From contig JAKQJG010000189.1 in the NCBI GenBank assembly GCA_029561305.1, forward strand, positions 1 through 38,372: DNA of 38,372 nucleotides, read 5' to 3'. The DNA comes from Bacteroidota bacterium (GTDB lineage Bacteria; Bacteroidota; Bacteroidia; Chitinophagales; Chitinophagaceae). Position 1 is the first letter of the stretch. Each line of letters opens with the position of its first letter. This document shows, piece after piece, positions 8,578 through 17,194 of this stretch. The position numbers and the translations under genes are program-made. A model generated the notes under the pieces. The model ran no database searches. It was given only the letters and a program-made list of their open reading frames with translations, and was not told where the DNA came from.

Positions 8578-9153
8578 TTATAATTTCCCTGTTATCTCCT
8601 CGCTCATGGGCGCCACCTTACTTTCAAAATGCGCCAGTAATGTTCCATTTTCATCCAGTAAAAACTTATTGAAGTTCCAGCCTACTTCTGCATCAAGCAC
8701 ACCGTTTTCTTTTTTATTACAAAGCCATTTGTAAATGGGTGCGGCATCATCTCCTTTTACAGAAATTTTGGCTGCCATCGGGAAACTCACGCCATAATTC
8801 TTTTTACAAAAAGCGCCTATCTCTTCATTGGTACCGGGTTCCTGTCCGCCAAAGTTGTTGGCAGGAAAACCAACGATCACCAGTTTGTCTTTATATTTTT
8901 CATGTAAGGCCTGCAGTCCTTCATATTGCTTGGTAAATCCACATTCGCTTGCTGTATTCACTACCAATATCTTTTTGCCTTTGAAGGAAGCAAAGTCAAT
9001 GGTTCCACTTTCAAGAGCTGCAACTTTAAAATCGTAGATGGATTTTGCGGCAACTGTTTCTTCAGTTGCAGGTGTTTCATTTGTCATAGCGGGTGTATTG
9101 TTTTTTGCTGCACAGGAAAATAAGATCGCAGCGGGGATTATTATTTTTAACAT
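8578..9153 (-). CDS. lipoprotein glutathione/thiol peroxidase
   Basis: A 191-aa protein with a short signal peptide and lipobox ending at Cys14 (ILFSC), then a Thr/Glu/Ala-rich linker and the glutathione peroxidase fold. The peroxidatic residue is Cys71 in NTASECGFT (Cys, not Sec). The Gln of the active site is in FGGQEPGTNEEI (about 104), the Trp in GWNFNKFLL, and a second cysteine near 116 (AFCKKNYG) is placed like the resolving Cys of thioredoxin-dependent members. It should reduce peroxides outside the cytoplasm with thioredoxin-like donors rather than glutathione. It is the last gene of a minus-strand series that begins with radA, 43 bases after its neighbour. Confidence 0.92.
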   Translation of the reverse strand: MLKIIIPAAILFSCAAKNNTPAMTNETPATEETVAAKSIYDFKVAALESGTIDFASFKGKKILVVNTASECGFTKQYEGLQALHEKYKDKLVIVGFPANNFGGQEPGTNEEIGAFCKKNYGVSFPMAAKISVKGDDAAPIYKWLCNKKENGVLDAEVGWNFNKFLLDENGTLLAHFESKVAPMSEEITGKL

Positions 9154-9196
9154 AGTTGTTTTTTTTAAGTAACGAATGAAAAATTATTTTGTTCGG

Positions 9197-10597
9197 CTAT
9201 TGTTTTTCGTAACAGCCGATATCAAATGGCGCAATGCGGTTATTATTGTCAAGGTCTTTTAAATAAGGAACGCTTGAAATACCTGCATCTATTGCAGGGG
9301 AAGGATTATTGTCCAGGTGGAAATCAAAGATCCTCCTGCTTACATCAATGCTGTCAAACAATGGATCCTGGTTAAGTAAGCAATTGTTTTTAGTGCTGTT
9401 GGCTGGTTCTACTGCGTTACGATAAAGGCAGTTGGTAAAGGTTACATCAAACTGGTCATTACCCTCCCGGCCGATGCTGGTTTCATTTTCTACAAAACCA
9501 GGCTCTCCCCAAAAAATACAGTTGGTAAAAGCTGCTTCCAGCGAAGTAGTAAACGTGCTGCCATCATAAATTGCGAAATTATTTGCGGCCAGAACTGGGT
9601 AGCGGTGACTAATATACGTGGAGTACGATGCCACCGTACAATTGGTAAAACTATAAACGCCTCCGTATATGATATTAATATTACTGCCACAATTACTGAT
9701 CAAACTATTGTCGGCGAATAAGCTGCTGTTTACACAAAGCACGCCGGCATCGTAGGCATTATCAACAATGCATTGGCGCAGGGTAACTTTTGGAAACAAG
9801 TTATCAGCAGGGCTTTCAGCCACAATAGCCTGGTAAGCATTTTTTACCGTAGTAAAAATTAACTCGTTGCTCTTGCTGGTTTCCCTGAAATAAATACCTG
9901 GCCAGCTGGCAGGCAGGTCTCTATAATCGGCATCTGTTCTATCGCCTGAAAAAATCACCGGTTGTTCTTTTGTTCCGTTTGCAACTAAAGTTCCATCAAC
10001 CAGGATGGGGGCATTGGCGTGGCAATACACTTTGCAACCAGCCTCCAGCGTGAGTGTTATATTAGTATCTATCTGCAGCCTGTCTAATATTACGTACGGC
10101 AGCCGGTTGTTCCAGGAAGTATTGGTTTCAATTACTCTTCCCCGTAAAAAGTTGGCGTTTTGACCAAATGCTTCCAGTTGTACAAATTTTGTGTTGCCAT
10201 TATAGGAAATTTGAATACTGTCTTTTACAATAAAGGGAAGGTCATCCAGGCTGGGGTCAATGTTTACCGTTACAAATACATACATACTGTCTTCGGCGGC
10301 AATCTCAATGTTGGTGACTTCCGGTGCAGCAATGCCATTAATGTTGATGGTAAAAGAAGATGCGGTGCCTCCCATGAGTTTCACATTACCTAATAAAAGT
10401 TTCTGATCGTTATCATTTCTTATTTTGAAAGATTGTGTAATAGAACCAACGCTGGTAAACACCGTATCATACTTCAGGCTGTCAACATCCGTGCTTAGTC
10501 TTGCATTAGACGAAGTAATGAATGAGTCTTTTTTACAGGAAAAAATGCTCATGCAGAAAGTAAAAAATAAAAAATAAAGTAAACAGTATTTTGACAT
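9197..10597 (-). CDS. lipoprotein with right-handed beta-helix
   Basis: 466 aa from the ATG at 10597 (MSKYCLLYFLFF); the frame could also begin at 10609. The signal peptide ends in a lipobox SIFSC (Cys21). An Ig-like N-terminal segment (SITQSFKIRNDNDQKLLLGN) is followed by repeats of the parallel beta-helix type, with short strands and recurring Asn/Cys turns (FTNCTVASYS, FTNCIFWGEPG, FTNCLYRN). The end DIGCYE is typical of Bacteroidota beta-helix proteins with a final NNRIAPFDIGCYE block. Such proteins often bind or cleave polysaccharide, but I see no catalytic motif, so function is open. It lies between comF and the peroxidase gene on the same strand with gaps of about 40 bases. Confidence 0.85.
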   Translation of the reverse strand: MSKYCLLYFLFFTFCMSIFSCKKDSFITSSNARLSTDVDSLKYDTVFTSVGSITQSFKIRNDNDQKLLLGNVKLMGGTASSFTININGIAAPEVTNIEIAAEDSMYVFVTVNIDPSLDDLPFIVKDSIQISYNGNTKFVQLEAFGQNANFLRGRVIETNTSWNNRLPYVILDRLQIDTNITLTLEAGCKVYCHANAPILVDGTLVANGTKEQPVIFSGDRTDADYRDLPASWPGIYFRETSKSNELIFTTVKNAYQAIVAESPADNLFPKVTLRQCIVDNAYDAGVLCVNSSLFADNSLISNCGSNINIIYGGVYSFTNCTVASYSTYISHRYPVLAANNFAIYDGSTFTTSLEAAFTNCIFWGEPGFVENETSIGREGNDQFDVTFTNCLYRNAVEPANSTKNNCLLNQDPLFDSIDVSRRIFDFHLDNNPSPAIDAGISSVPYLKDLDNNNRIAPFDIGCYEKQ

Positions 10598-10638
10598 CCT
10601 ACAATTCATTTTTCAAATGTAAGTGATTTTGATAAGGC

Positions 10639-11340
10639 TTATTTTGTTGCCGTGGTTAATGTAGCAATGCTCAGTTTTACCCCTTCAATTTTTAAAAGAC
10701 GACTGCCACTTGCTTCCAATGTAGCGCCGGTTGTTATTACGTCATCTACTAAAAGTAAGTGCTTTCCTCTGATTCTTTCTTCATTCTTGATGGCAAAACT
10801 TCCTTCCACGTTTTCCCAACGTTCGGTCCGGTGTTTTTTGGTTTGCGTTTCTGTAAATCTGCCCCTTATCAGCACATTGTTATACACCGGCACATTCATT
10901 ACCTGGGACATTCCTTCGCAGATAACTGCTGCCTGGTTATATCCTCTTTTTCTTTCCTTATCAGGATACATCGGCAACGGTATCAATGCATCAACCGAAT
11001 GAAAGCGCTTACTATTCTGCATCGATCTGCCCATCATTTCACCCAAATAGATCCCGATCTCTTTATTGCTTTTGTATTTCAATTGGTGTACCAAATGCTG
11101 TATCAGCGATTCTTTTGCAAAATAAAACTCTGCATGAGCCGCTTCAATTTTCAATCTTCCGCTGAATATTTTTTCAATGGGATTGTTTGCATATTGTGCA
11201 TACAAGGTAGAAGGCAGGGTTACAAAACATTTTGCGCAGAGCATATTGCCGGCAGAGAGGATATCTGTGCCGCAGCCACTGCAGATATGAGGATAAAAAA
11301 GCTGTTTAAAATCGCTGAGTAAGCTTGTAAGGGTTGGCAT
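10639..11340 (-). CDS. comF: ComF family phosphoribosyltransferase-like protein
   Basis: 233 aa. The N-terminal zinc finger has Cys 20, 23, 35 and 38 (CSGCG ... LCAKC). The C-terminal phosphoribosyltransferase fold has the PRPP loop LLLVDDVITTGAT and the conserved KRGYNQA segment. ComF proteins are required for natural transformation in several bacteria, where they act on incoming single-stranded DNA; whether this organism is competent cannot be told here. The start lies 22 bases after the radA stop, so the two are probably co-transcribed. Confidence 0.93.
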   Translation of the reverse strand: MPTLTSLLSDFKQLFYPHICSGCGTDILSAGNMLCAKCFVTLPSTLYAQYANNPIEKIFSGRLKIEAAHAEFYFAKESLIQHLVHQLKYKSNKEIGIYLGEMMGRSMQNSKRFHSVDALIPLPMYPDKERKRGYNQAAVICEGMSQVMNVPVYNNVLIRGRFTETQTKKHRTERWENVEGSFAIKNEERIRGKHLLLVDDVITTGATLEASGSRLLKIEGVKLSIATLTTATK

Positions 11341-11362
11341 GTTATTGATTTACCCAATGAAG

Positions 11363-12736
11363 TTAAAACAAATACTGGTACAATTCTTCCACCTTTGCCA
11401 ACGACACTACTTCAATTTTATGCTTGGTTTTACTTAGTGATTTAGCGTTATACTTACTCACAATGATTTTTTCAAAGCCTAACTTCTCTGCTTCTGCAAT
11501 GCGTTGTTCAATCCGGTTCACTGCTCTTATTTCTCCGCTTAAGCCAACTTCACCTGCAAAGCAATAGTGCTGGTTTACAGGAATGTCTTCATAGCTGCTC
11601 AATAGTGCACATACAATCGCAAGGTCAATAGAAGGGTCTTCCACTTTTATGCCGCCTGCTATATTTACAAACACATCTTTTACACCAAAGTGAAAACCAC
11701 CTCGTTTTTCAAGCACGGCCAGTAATAATTGTAAACGGCGGAGATCAAAACCAGTGACTGTTCTTTGTGGCGTACCATACACACTCTGTGTTACCAGTGC
11801 TTGTCCTTCTATTAATAAAGGGCGGATGCCCTCCATGGTGGCGGCAATAGCAATACCACTGAGTGGTTCTTCTTTTTGTGTGATCAAAATTTCAGACGGA
11901 TTGCTCACCGCCCTCATACCATCACCGGTCATTTCATAAATACCCAGCTCTGCTGTAGATCCGAAACGGTTTTTTAGTGTTCTTAAAATACGGTAAGCAT
12001 AATGCCGGTCACCTTCAAACTGCAATACGGTGTCTACCATGTGCTCCAGGATTTTCGGTCCCGCAATAGCGCCGTCTTTCGTTATATGACCAATTAAAAA
12101 AACAGGGGTGTTGGTTTCTTTTGCAAAACGCTGCAACTCTCCGGCGGTTTCTTTTATCTGGCTCACACTTCCTGCACCGCTCTCCACATAAGGAGATTGT
12201 AATGTTTGAATGGAATCAACGATTACCAGTTCGGGCCGCAGTTTTTTTATTTCCTGGAAAATAGTTTGTGTGTTGGTTTCTGTCAATAAATAAAAATTCT
12301 CATTTTTAATACCAAGCCTGTCCGCCCTCATTTTTATCTGTTGCTCACTTTCCTCTCCGCTTATATATAGTGTAATGGTATTTTGTAATTGTAAACCGAT
12401 CTGCAAAAACAGCGTTGATTTACCAATGCCCGGTTCACCTGCAACCAGCACAATACTGCCCATCACAATGCCTCCACCCAATACCCGGTTTACTTCTGCA
12501 TCCGTTGTAATAATTCTTTTTTCTTCTGCACTGCTGACATCATTGATCGAAATGGTTTTTACTTTTCCATTTCCATTATAATCACCCCAGGCGTCTTTTT
12601 CTTTTTTATCATTTCCTTTTATTACTACTTCTTCTACAAAAGTATTCCAGTTGTTACACGATGGGCACTTACCAACCCACTTGGCACTTTCATATCCACA
12701 ACTCTGGCAAAAGAACGCCGACTTTGTTTTACTCAT
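11363..12736 (-). CDS. radA: DNA repair protein RadA
   Basis: 457 aa, the usual length. The zinc finger has Cys 10, 13, 24 and 27 (CQSCGYESAKWVGKCPSC), Walker A is GEPGIGKST (100-108), and the RadA-specific LKNRFGS motif is present. The C-terminal Lon-protease-like domain follows (SVYGTPQRTVTGFDLRR ... VFVNIAGGIKVEDPSIDLA). RadA is a hexameric helicase that drives branch migration in recombination. It appears to head a minus-strand series radA-comF-beta-helix-peroxidase. Confidence 0.97.
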   Translation of the reverse strand: MSKTKSAFFCQSCGYESAKWVGKCPSCNNWNTFVEEVVIKGNDKKEKDAWGDYNGNGKVKTISINDVSSAEEKRIITTDAEVNRVLGGGIVMGSIVLVAGEPGIGKSTLFLQIGLQLQNTITLYISGEESEQQIKMRADRLGIKNENFYLLTETNTQTIFQEIKKLRPELVIVDSIQTLQSPYVESGAGSVSQIKETAGELQRFAKETNTPVFLIGHITKDGAIAGPKILEHMVDTVLQFEGDRHYAYRILRTLKNRFGSTAELGIYEMTGDGMRAVSNPSEILITQKEEPLSGIAIAATMEGIRPLLIEGQALVTQSVYGTPQRTVTGFDLRRLQLLLAVLEKRGGFHFGVKDVFVNIAGGIKVEDPSIDLAIVCALLSSYEDIPVNQHYCFAGEVGLSGEIRAVNRIEQRIAEAEKLGFEKIIVSKYNAKSLSKTKHKIEVVSLAKVEELYQYLF

Positions 12737-12898
12737 TTGAAATTACTAATTACGATTGTTGAATGAAGAATGCAAAGTACGAACGCAAATATTGATTGAT
12801 TGAAAAATAAAAATGAAACCTGTTGGCAGAAAACTGAAAATAAAAATGAGTTGATGAAGTAATGGAAGAGAAAGAAAAAATCAATCGGTTTAAAAGTA

Positions 12899-12926
12899 AA
12901 AGGGTCAACATTTCTGCTGACCCTTT
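12899..12926. other. orphan hairpin in a divergent intergenic region (possible RNA 3' end)
   Basis: Stem AAAGGGTCA / TGACCCTTT (9 bp, extendable by two pairs) with a loop of about 10 bases. Neither neighbour is transcribed towards it, so it cannot end radA or the receptor gene. The minus-strand side continues into TACTTTTAAACC and the plus-strand side into GTACTTACT, so the T-run is weak. It could be the end of a short unannotated RNA. Confidence 0.4.
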
Positions 12927-13060
12927 GTACTTACTAACCCATTAAATTCTATTGCTAAAGTACTAATTGGGGGCATATAAAAAAATAAATTTTTAGCGAT
13001 GTTGATAAGTTTTGTGGCATACGCTGCTGTTAGTATAATTTTTTAACCCCGTCTAAATGT

Positions 13061-13144
13061 ATGATTATCAATTATATACACGCTCATAACGGCAAGGGTA
13101 AAGCGCTTTTAAAATTTATTTTTTGGCACATTATCAAAATTTAA
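13061..13144 (+). other. small ORF/repeat-like segment sharing a motif with 7052-7147
   Basis: A 27-codon ORF (ATG at 13061, TAA at 13142-13144) contains the 17-base motif at 13091-13107, matching 15 of 17 positions at 7055-7071. Both read GKGK(A/V)LL in frame, and both peptides carry FI and HII downstream. It lies directly upstream of a promoter for the next gene. It may be a decayed copy of a dispersed element rather than a gene. Confidence 0.25.
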
Positions 13145-13176
13145 TTTGGTTTATACTGTAAACTACTCTACGTTTG
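13145..13176 (+). promoter_or_regulatory. Bacteroidota-type promoter for TonB receptor gene
   Basis: A -33 box TTTG (13145-13148) and -7 box TACGTTTG (13169-13176) are separated by 20 bases, the consensus form for Bacteroidota sigma. The start codon at 13194 lies only about 17 bases after the -7 box, so the leader should be about 10 bases long. Confidence 0.7.
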
Positions 13177-13193
13177 CGACATATTTATAGGTC

Positions 13194-15452
13194 ATGAAAC
13201 TCATACTCACAACTGCTTTGTTTTTTTGGTTTGGTTTATGCCATGCGCAGGTAAAAATTTCCGGTAAAATCACCGATAACAAAAACCGGCCCTTATCTGG
13301 TGCCAGTATCCAGTTAAAGGATACTTATGACGGCGCTACATCCGATTCTTTGGGTAACTATTCCTTCACCAGCGACGAAAAAGGAGTAAAAGACCTGGAG
13401 GTAAGTATTTCGGGTTATAACCCCGTTACGTTAAAAATAACCCTTGAAAATGTGCCAGTTAGCTTCAATATTGCTTTAAAAGAGCAAATAACAGAGCTTA
13501 AAGCGGTAGTAATTTCCGCAGGCACCTTTGAAGCAAGTGATAAGGCAAAGGGTGCAGTCCTGAACTCACTAGATGTGGTAACCACACCCAGTGCAAATGG
13601 GGATATTACCAGTGCATTTAAGTCGCTGCCCGGAACCCAGCAGGTGGGCGAGAGCGAGGGACTTTTTGTAAGGGGTGGCAGTGCTACGGAAAGCAAGATA
13701 TTTATTGATGGTTCCCTGGTAAATAATTTTTTCTATAGCAGCACTCCTGGTATTGCCACCAGGGGCAGGTTTAACCCATTTCTTTTTAAAGGCACCGTTT
13801 TTAGCACCGGGGGCTATTCGGCCTTGTACGGGCAGGCGCTTTCTTCTGCCCTTATTTTAGAAAGTGTGGATTTTCCTGACAGATCGGAGGCTGACCTCAG
13901 CATTTCGGTAGTGGGTATTGGCGGCGGCATTCAAAAATTAGCTAAGAATAAAAAATCCTCCTGGGGCGTTTCGTTTAACCATACCAATTTGTGGCTTGCA
14001 TTTAATGTGATAAAGCAACGGCAGGATTATTATAAAGTGCCTGTGGCTAACCAGGGCGATTTTAATTTCAGGATCAGGACGAAGGGCGGTGGTATGGTGA
14101 AATATTATGGCTATATCAGCCAAAACAGCACGGCTTTCAGGGTCAATGATATTGATTCTACGGTTTTAAAGAATGCGTTCTCTTTAGATAATATAAATAT
14201 TTACCACAATCTTAGCTGGAAGGAAAGACTGGGCAAGGGCTGGCGATTGAATGTAAGCGGCAGCTTTAGTACCAACAAAGATGATATGGCCAACGAGATG
14301 CAGGATGCTGCCAATCAAAAGGTCATCATCAGCACCCCGGATTTTTATGCGTTTAAAAATTTCAACCTGCAGAGCGGGGGCACTTATGCCAACGGTAAAC
14401 TGTTGTTTGAAAAAAAGTTTAATGGCATGAATGCGGTACGCTTTGGTGCAGATTATTTCTACAGTAATGAAAAATCAACATATACATTATATGATGGATC
14501 AAAATATGATGAAAAAGTGGGCGATAAAATGGTGGCTGGTTTTGCAGAAACTGATGTTTACCTCACCAATAATCTTGCAGCTAAATTGGGTGGCCGTATT
14601 GAACATTCGTCGTTGATGAACAAATGGAATATAGCACCCAGGGCTTCACTGGCTTATAAAACCGGGTACAATACACAGGTGTCATTTGCTTATGGCATCT
14701 TTTATCAAAATCCTGAAAGAAGAATTCTGCCCGGCGTGGCTGGTCTTGATTTTTCCAAAGCAAGTCATTATATACTTCAATTTATTAAACAAACAAAAGA
14801 CTACACTTTCCGTACAGAATTGTTTCATAAAGAATATGACCGGCTGTACAAAACCGGCTTCGGAAATAATGGAAGGGAAGTGGCGGCCAATACTAACGGC
14901 ACAGGATATGCCAAAGGTGTTGAATTATTCTGGCGGGATAAGAAAACAATTAAAAATGTAGACTATTGGTTCTCCTATTCTTACCTGGATACAAAGAGAG
15001 ACCACCTGAATTTTCCGGGCAGGATAACACCCAGCTTTGCTGCCACGCATACCGCCTCTTTTGTATTCAAGCGTTTTGTGCTGCCCTGGAAAACCGGCTT
15101 TAATTTTAGTTACAATTTTGCAACGGGCAGGCCTTACTACCGCATTGCATATGATAATACCCAAAATAAATATGCTATTACCGACGAGGGCAGAACCATT
15201 AATTACAACAACTTTAGTTTTAGTGTAAATTATTTACCAGGATTAGGAAAGCAGAATGCAAAAGCGTTCTCTGTTTTTGTACTGGGAATTAACAATGTAC
15301 TGGGGCAGGACCAGGTGTTTACTTATAACTATAATAATAACGGAAGCCGCAAAGAAGCTGTGGGTCCGCCGAGCAGGCGCTTTGTTTTTATTGGTTGTTT
15401 CATCAGCTTTGGCACAGACAGAACACAGGAGGCGATCAATAATAATTTGTAG
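13194..15452 (+). CDS. TonB-dependent receptor with carboxypeptidase-like regulatory domain
   Basis: 752 aa. The signal peptide is MKLILTTALFFWFGLCHAQ, then a carboxypeptidase-regulatory-like beta domain (VKISGKITDNKNRPLSGASI, about 20-100). A plug domain follows, containing PSANGDITSAFKSLPGTQQVG and FVRGGSATESKIFIDG (about 105-230), and the remainder is a 22-strand type barrel ending in FVFIGCFISFG. At 752 aa it is shorter than SusC proteins, and no SusD is next to it, so glycan import of the SusCD type is unlikely; metals, cofactors or a small peptide are possible ligands. The genes that follow on the same strand (secreted helical-repeat protein, membrane protein, winged-helix regulator) may belong to the same unit. 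Confidence 0.93.
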   Translation: MKLILTTALFFWFGLCHAQVKISGKITDNKNRPLSGASIQLKDTYDGATSDSLGNYSFTSDEKGVKDLEVSISGYNPVTLKITLENVPVSFNIALKEQITELKAVVISAGTFEASDKAKGAVLNSLDVVTTPSANGDITSAFKSLPGTQQVGESEGLFVRGGSATESKIFIDGSLVNNFFYSSTPGIATRGRFNPFLFKGTVFSTGGYSALYGQALSSALILESVDFPDRSEADLSISVVGIGGGIQKLAKNKKSSWGVSFNHTNLWLAFNVIKQRQDYYKVPVANQGDFNFRIRTKGGGMVKYYGYISQNSTAFRVNDIDSTVLKNAFSLDNINIYHNLSWKERLGKGWRLNVSGSFSTNKDDMANEMQDAANQKVIISTPDFYAFKNFNLQSGGTYANGKLLFEKKFNGMNAVRFGADYFYSNEKSTYTLYDGSKYDEKVGDKMVAGFAETDVYLTNNLAAKLGGRIEHSSLMNKWNIAPRASLAYKTGYNTQVSFAYGIFYQNPERRILPGVAGLDFSKASHYILQFIKQTKDYTFRTELFHKEYDRLYKTGFGNNGREVAANTNGTGYAKGVELFWRDKKTIKNVDYWFSYSYLDTKRDHLNFPGRITPSFAATHTASFVFKRFVLPWKTGFNFSYNFATGRPYYRIAYDNTQNKYAITDEGRTINYNNFSFSVNYLPGLGKQNAKAFSVFVLGINNVLGQDQVFTYNYNNNGSRKEAVGPPSRRFVFIGCFISFGTDRTQEAINNNL

Positions 15453-15543
15453 TGGAGGGAGGTGCGGGGGGAATTGTGAAAAGTGAATTTTCAATGGTGA
15501 ATAAAGTCAGTCATTTAATAAACTCACAATAAATAAACATACA

Positions 15544-16185
15544 ATGAAAAAGTTACTTCTTATTGCCGGGGGATGTTTTGTAATGCTCTCCTCTTTTGCG
15601 CAAAGCGAAAAGTTTACAGCCGCCATGAAAAAAAACCTGGCTGAACTGGACAGCGCTTTTAAAAATCCTGCCTACTTATTAACGCTCGCCAATAACTTTG
15701 AACGCATTGCCAGTGCAGAAAAAACACAGTGGTTGCCTTACTACTATGCTGCATTTTGCCAGGTAAACAATGGCTTTATGGAAAAAGATAAAAGTAAGAT
15801 TGATGCCATAGCGGATAAGGCAACTGAACTGATCAATAAAGCAGATTCACTCAGTCCGGGTAACTCAGAAATATCATGTATAAAAAGCATGATTGCAAGC
15901 TGCCACATGATGGTGAACCCGATGCAGCGCTGGCAGGAATATGGTGCAGAAAGCAATGAAAATATGGAGGCAGCAATGAAACAGGATCCTGCTAACCCAA
16001 GGCCTTTCTATTTAAAAGGACAGGGCTTGAAATATACGCCGGAGCAGTTTGGTGGTGGATGCAAAACTGCGGTGCCCGTACTTGAAACAGCGCTTGAAAA
16101 ATTTACTGCATTTAAACCTGCAAGCGAACTTCATCCTAACTGGGGAAAAGAGATTGCACAGCAAATAGTGGATGGTTGTAAATGA
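15544..16185 (+). CDS. secreted helical-repeat (TPR-like) protein
   Basis: 213 aa with signal peptide MKKLLLIAGGCFVMLSSFA cut before QSEK. The mature protein is all-helical with TPR-like spacing (LLTLANNFERIASAEKTQW ... WLPYYYAAFCQVN ... AATELINKADSLSPGNSE-type helices) and four cysteines. I do not recognise a precise family; similar secreted proteins occur widely in Bacteroidota. It follows the TonB receptor by 91 bases and precedes the six-helix membrane protein by 19, suggesting one transcript. Confidence 0.8.
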   Translation: MKKLLLIAGGCFVMLSSFAQSEKFTAAMKKNLAELDSAFKNPAYLLTLANNFERIASAEKTQWLPYYYAAFCQVNNGFMEKDKSKIDAIADKATELINKADSLSPGNSEISCIKSMIASCHMMVNPMQRWQEYGAESNENMEAAMKQDPANPRPFYLKGQGLKYTPEQFGGGCKTAVPVLETALEKFTAFKPASELHPNWGKEIAQQIVDGCK

Positions 16186-16204
16186 TCATAATTGAATCTT
16201 ATTT

Positions 16205-16861
16205 ATGGAACAGCAACACATGACCGGGCAGGAAAGCCTTCGCCTTATAAGCGAAATGATACATAAGGCAAAAAACAGTTATCATGATTCGGGACTGGGG
16301 CCGCTCTTATGGGGCACCGTTATAACCATCTGCAGCCTTGTTACCTGGAGCCAGATCCATTTCAGTTTCAGTCTTCCTTTTGATATATGGCTGCTTACAG
16401 TGATAGCAATAGTGCCGCAGATGATAATCGTGCAAAAAGAAAAGAAAGTAAGAAAAGTAAGGCGCTATGACGAAACGATGATGGATTATGTGTGGACCTG
16501 TTTTGGTATTTCAATTGCCCTGCTCGTTTTTATCAATATCAATATCATCAGCAAGCTGAACCCGGTATTTGAAAAATATATAGAAGTGACAGGGGGCCGG
16601 CCGGAGTATACTTTTAGCAGTTTTATGACATCCTTTTTTTTGCTGCTGTATGGCATTCCAACCATTATTACCGGGGGAAGTCAAAAATTAAAACCAATGC
16701 TGTGGGGAGGTGTGTTGTGCTGGGTGTGCTGTGTGATATCTGTTTATACAAAGGCAGAAGCTGATATGCTGCTTACTGCTTTGTCTGCTGTTTGTGCATG
16801 GCTTATACCAGGTATTATCCTGCGTAAAAAGTATTTAAAATCCGCACCGGCCAATGTTTAA
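16205..16861 (+). CDS. six-helix inner-membrane protein of unknown function
   Basis: 218 aa with about six transmembrane segments (roughly 32-50, 58-77, 94-113, 137-157, 163-181, 186-205) after an amphipathic N-terminal helix (GQESLRLISEMIHKAKNSY). No transporter signature was recognised. It overlaps the following winged-helix regulator by 8 bases (ATGTTTAA), a tight coupling which suggests the membrane protein and regulator act together, for example as a sensor whose state modulates the regulator; that is inference from layout only. Confidence 0.8.
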   Translation: MEQQHMTGQESLRLISEMIHKAKNSYHDSGLGPLLWGTVITICSLVTWSQIHFSFSLPFDIWLLTVIAIVPQMIIVQKEKKVRKVRRYDETMMDYVWTCFGISIALLVFININIISKLNPVFEKYIEVTGGRPEYTFSSFMTSFFLLLYGIPTIITGGSQKLKPMLWGGVLCWVCCVISVYTKAEADMLLTALSAVCAWLIPGIILRKKYLKSAPANV

Positions 16862-17150
16862 AGAACTTGATCCGATATTACATTCACAGTTGCGGCTTGC
16901 TGTAATGAGTCTTTTGATAAGTGTGAAGGAGGCCGAGTTTGTTTTTTTGAAAGAGAAAACAAATTCCACTGCAGGTAATTTAAGTGTACAGATAAATAAA
17001 CTGAAAGAGTCAGGTTATATTGATGTGGTTAAGCAGTTTAAAGACAACTATCCACAAACAATATGTAAAGTAACACCCAAAGGGGTAGATGCTTTTGAAT
17101 TGTATGTAAAAGCTTTACAGAGTTATATGAATCCTTCTTCCAATAAATAG
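16854..17150 (+). CDS. winged-helix transcriptional regulator
   Basis: A 98-aa stand-alone winged-helix protein. LHSQLRLAVMSLLISVKEAEF is helix 1 onward. A recognition helix follows near 40-55 (STAGNLSVQINKLKESGYI), then a wing (KVTPKGVDAFELY). This is the pattern of the small winged-helix DNA-binding family found in PF13601-like proteins, related to MarR/ArsR regulators. No cysteine metal site is visible. Its start lies inside the stop of the membrane protein gene, and it is followed by a strong terminator, so it is the last gene of the cluster that starts with the TonB receptor or with the membrane protein. Confidence 0.87.
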   Translation: MFKELDPILHSQLRLAVMSLLISVKEAEFVFLKEKTNSTAGNLSVQINKLKESGYIDVVKQFKDNYPQTICKVTPKGVDAFELYVKALQSYMNPSSNK

Positions 17151-17151
17151 T

Positions 17152-17181
17152 CAAACGACCCCAGGCATTTGGGGTCGTTTG
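17152..17181. terminator. strong bidirectional terminator hairpin
   Basis: Perfect 12-bp inverted repeat CAAACGACCCCA / TGGGGTCGTTTG with loop GGCATT, beginning two bases after the regulator stop and ending 13 bases before the end of the convergent gene at 17195. T-runs are short on both sides, but the stem is the strongest in the window. Confidence 0.88.
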
Positions 17182-17194
17182 GTTGAATATGAAT

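Larger units (their letters stand above)
12737..13193. other. 457-base divergent intergenic region
   Basis: Lies between radA (leftward) and the TonB-receptor gene (rightward). It holds a hairpin at 12899-12926, a small ORF at 13061-13144 with a motif shared with 7055-7071, and a good promoter at 13145-13176, each given separately. Remaining sequence is AT-rich with no readable gene. Confidence 0.6.

Noticed and set aside
13194-15452. SusC-type glycan import system
   Set aside because: The receptor is shorter than SusC, and no SusD-like lipoprotein lies next to it.
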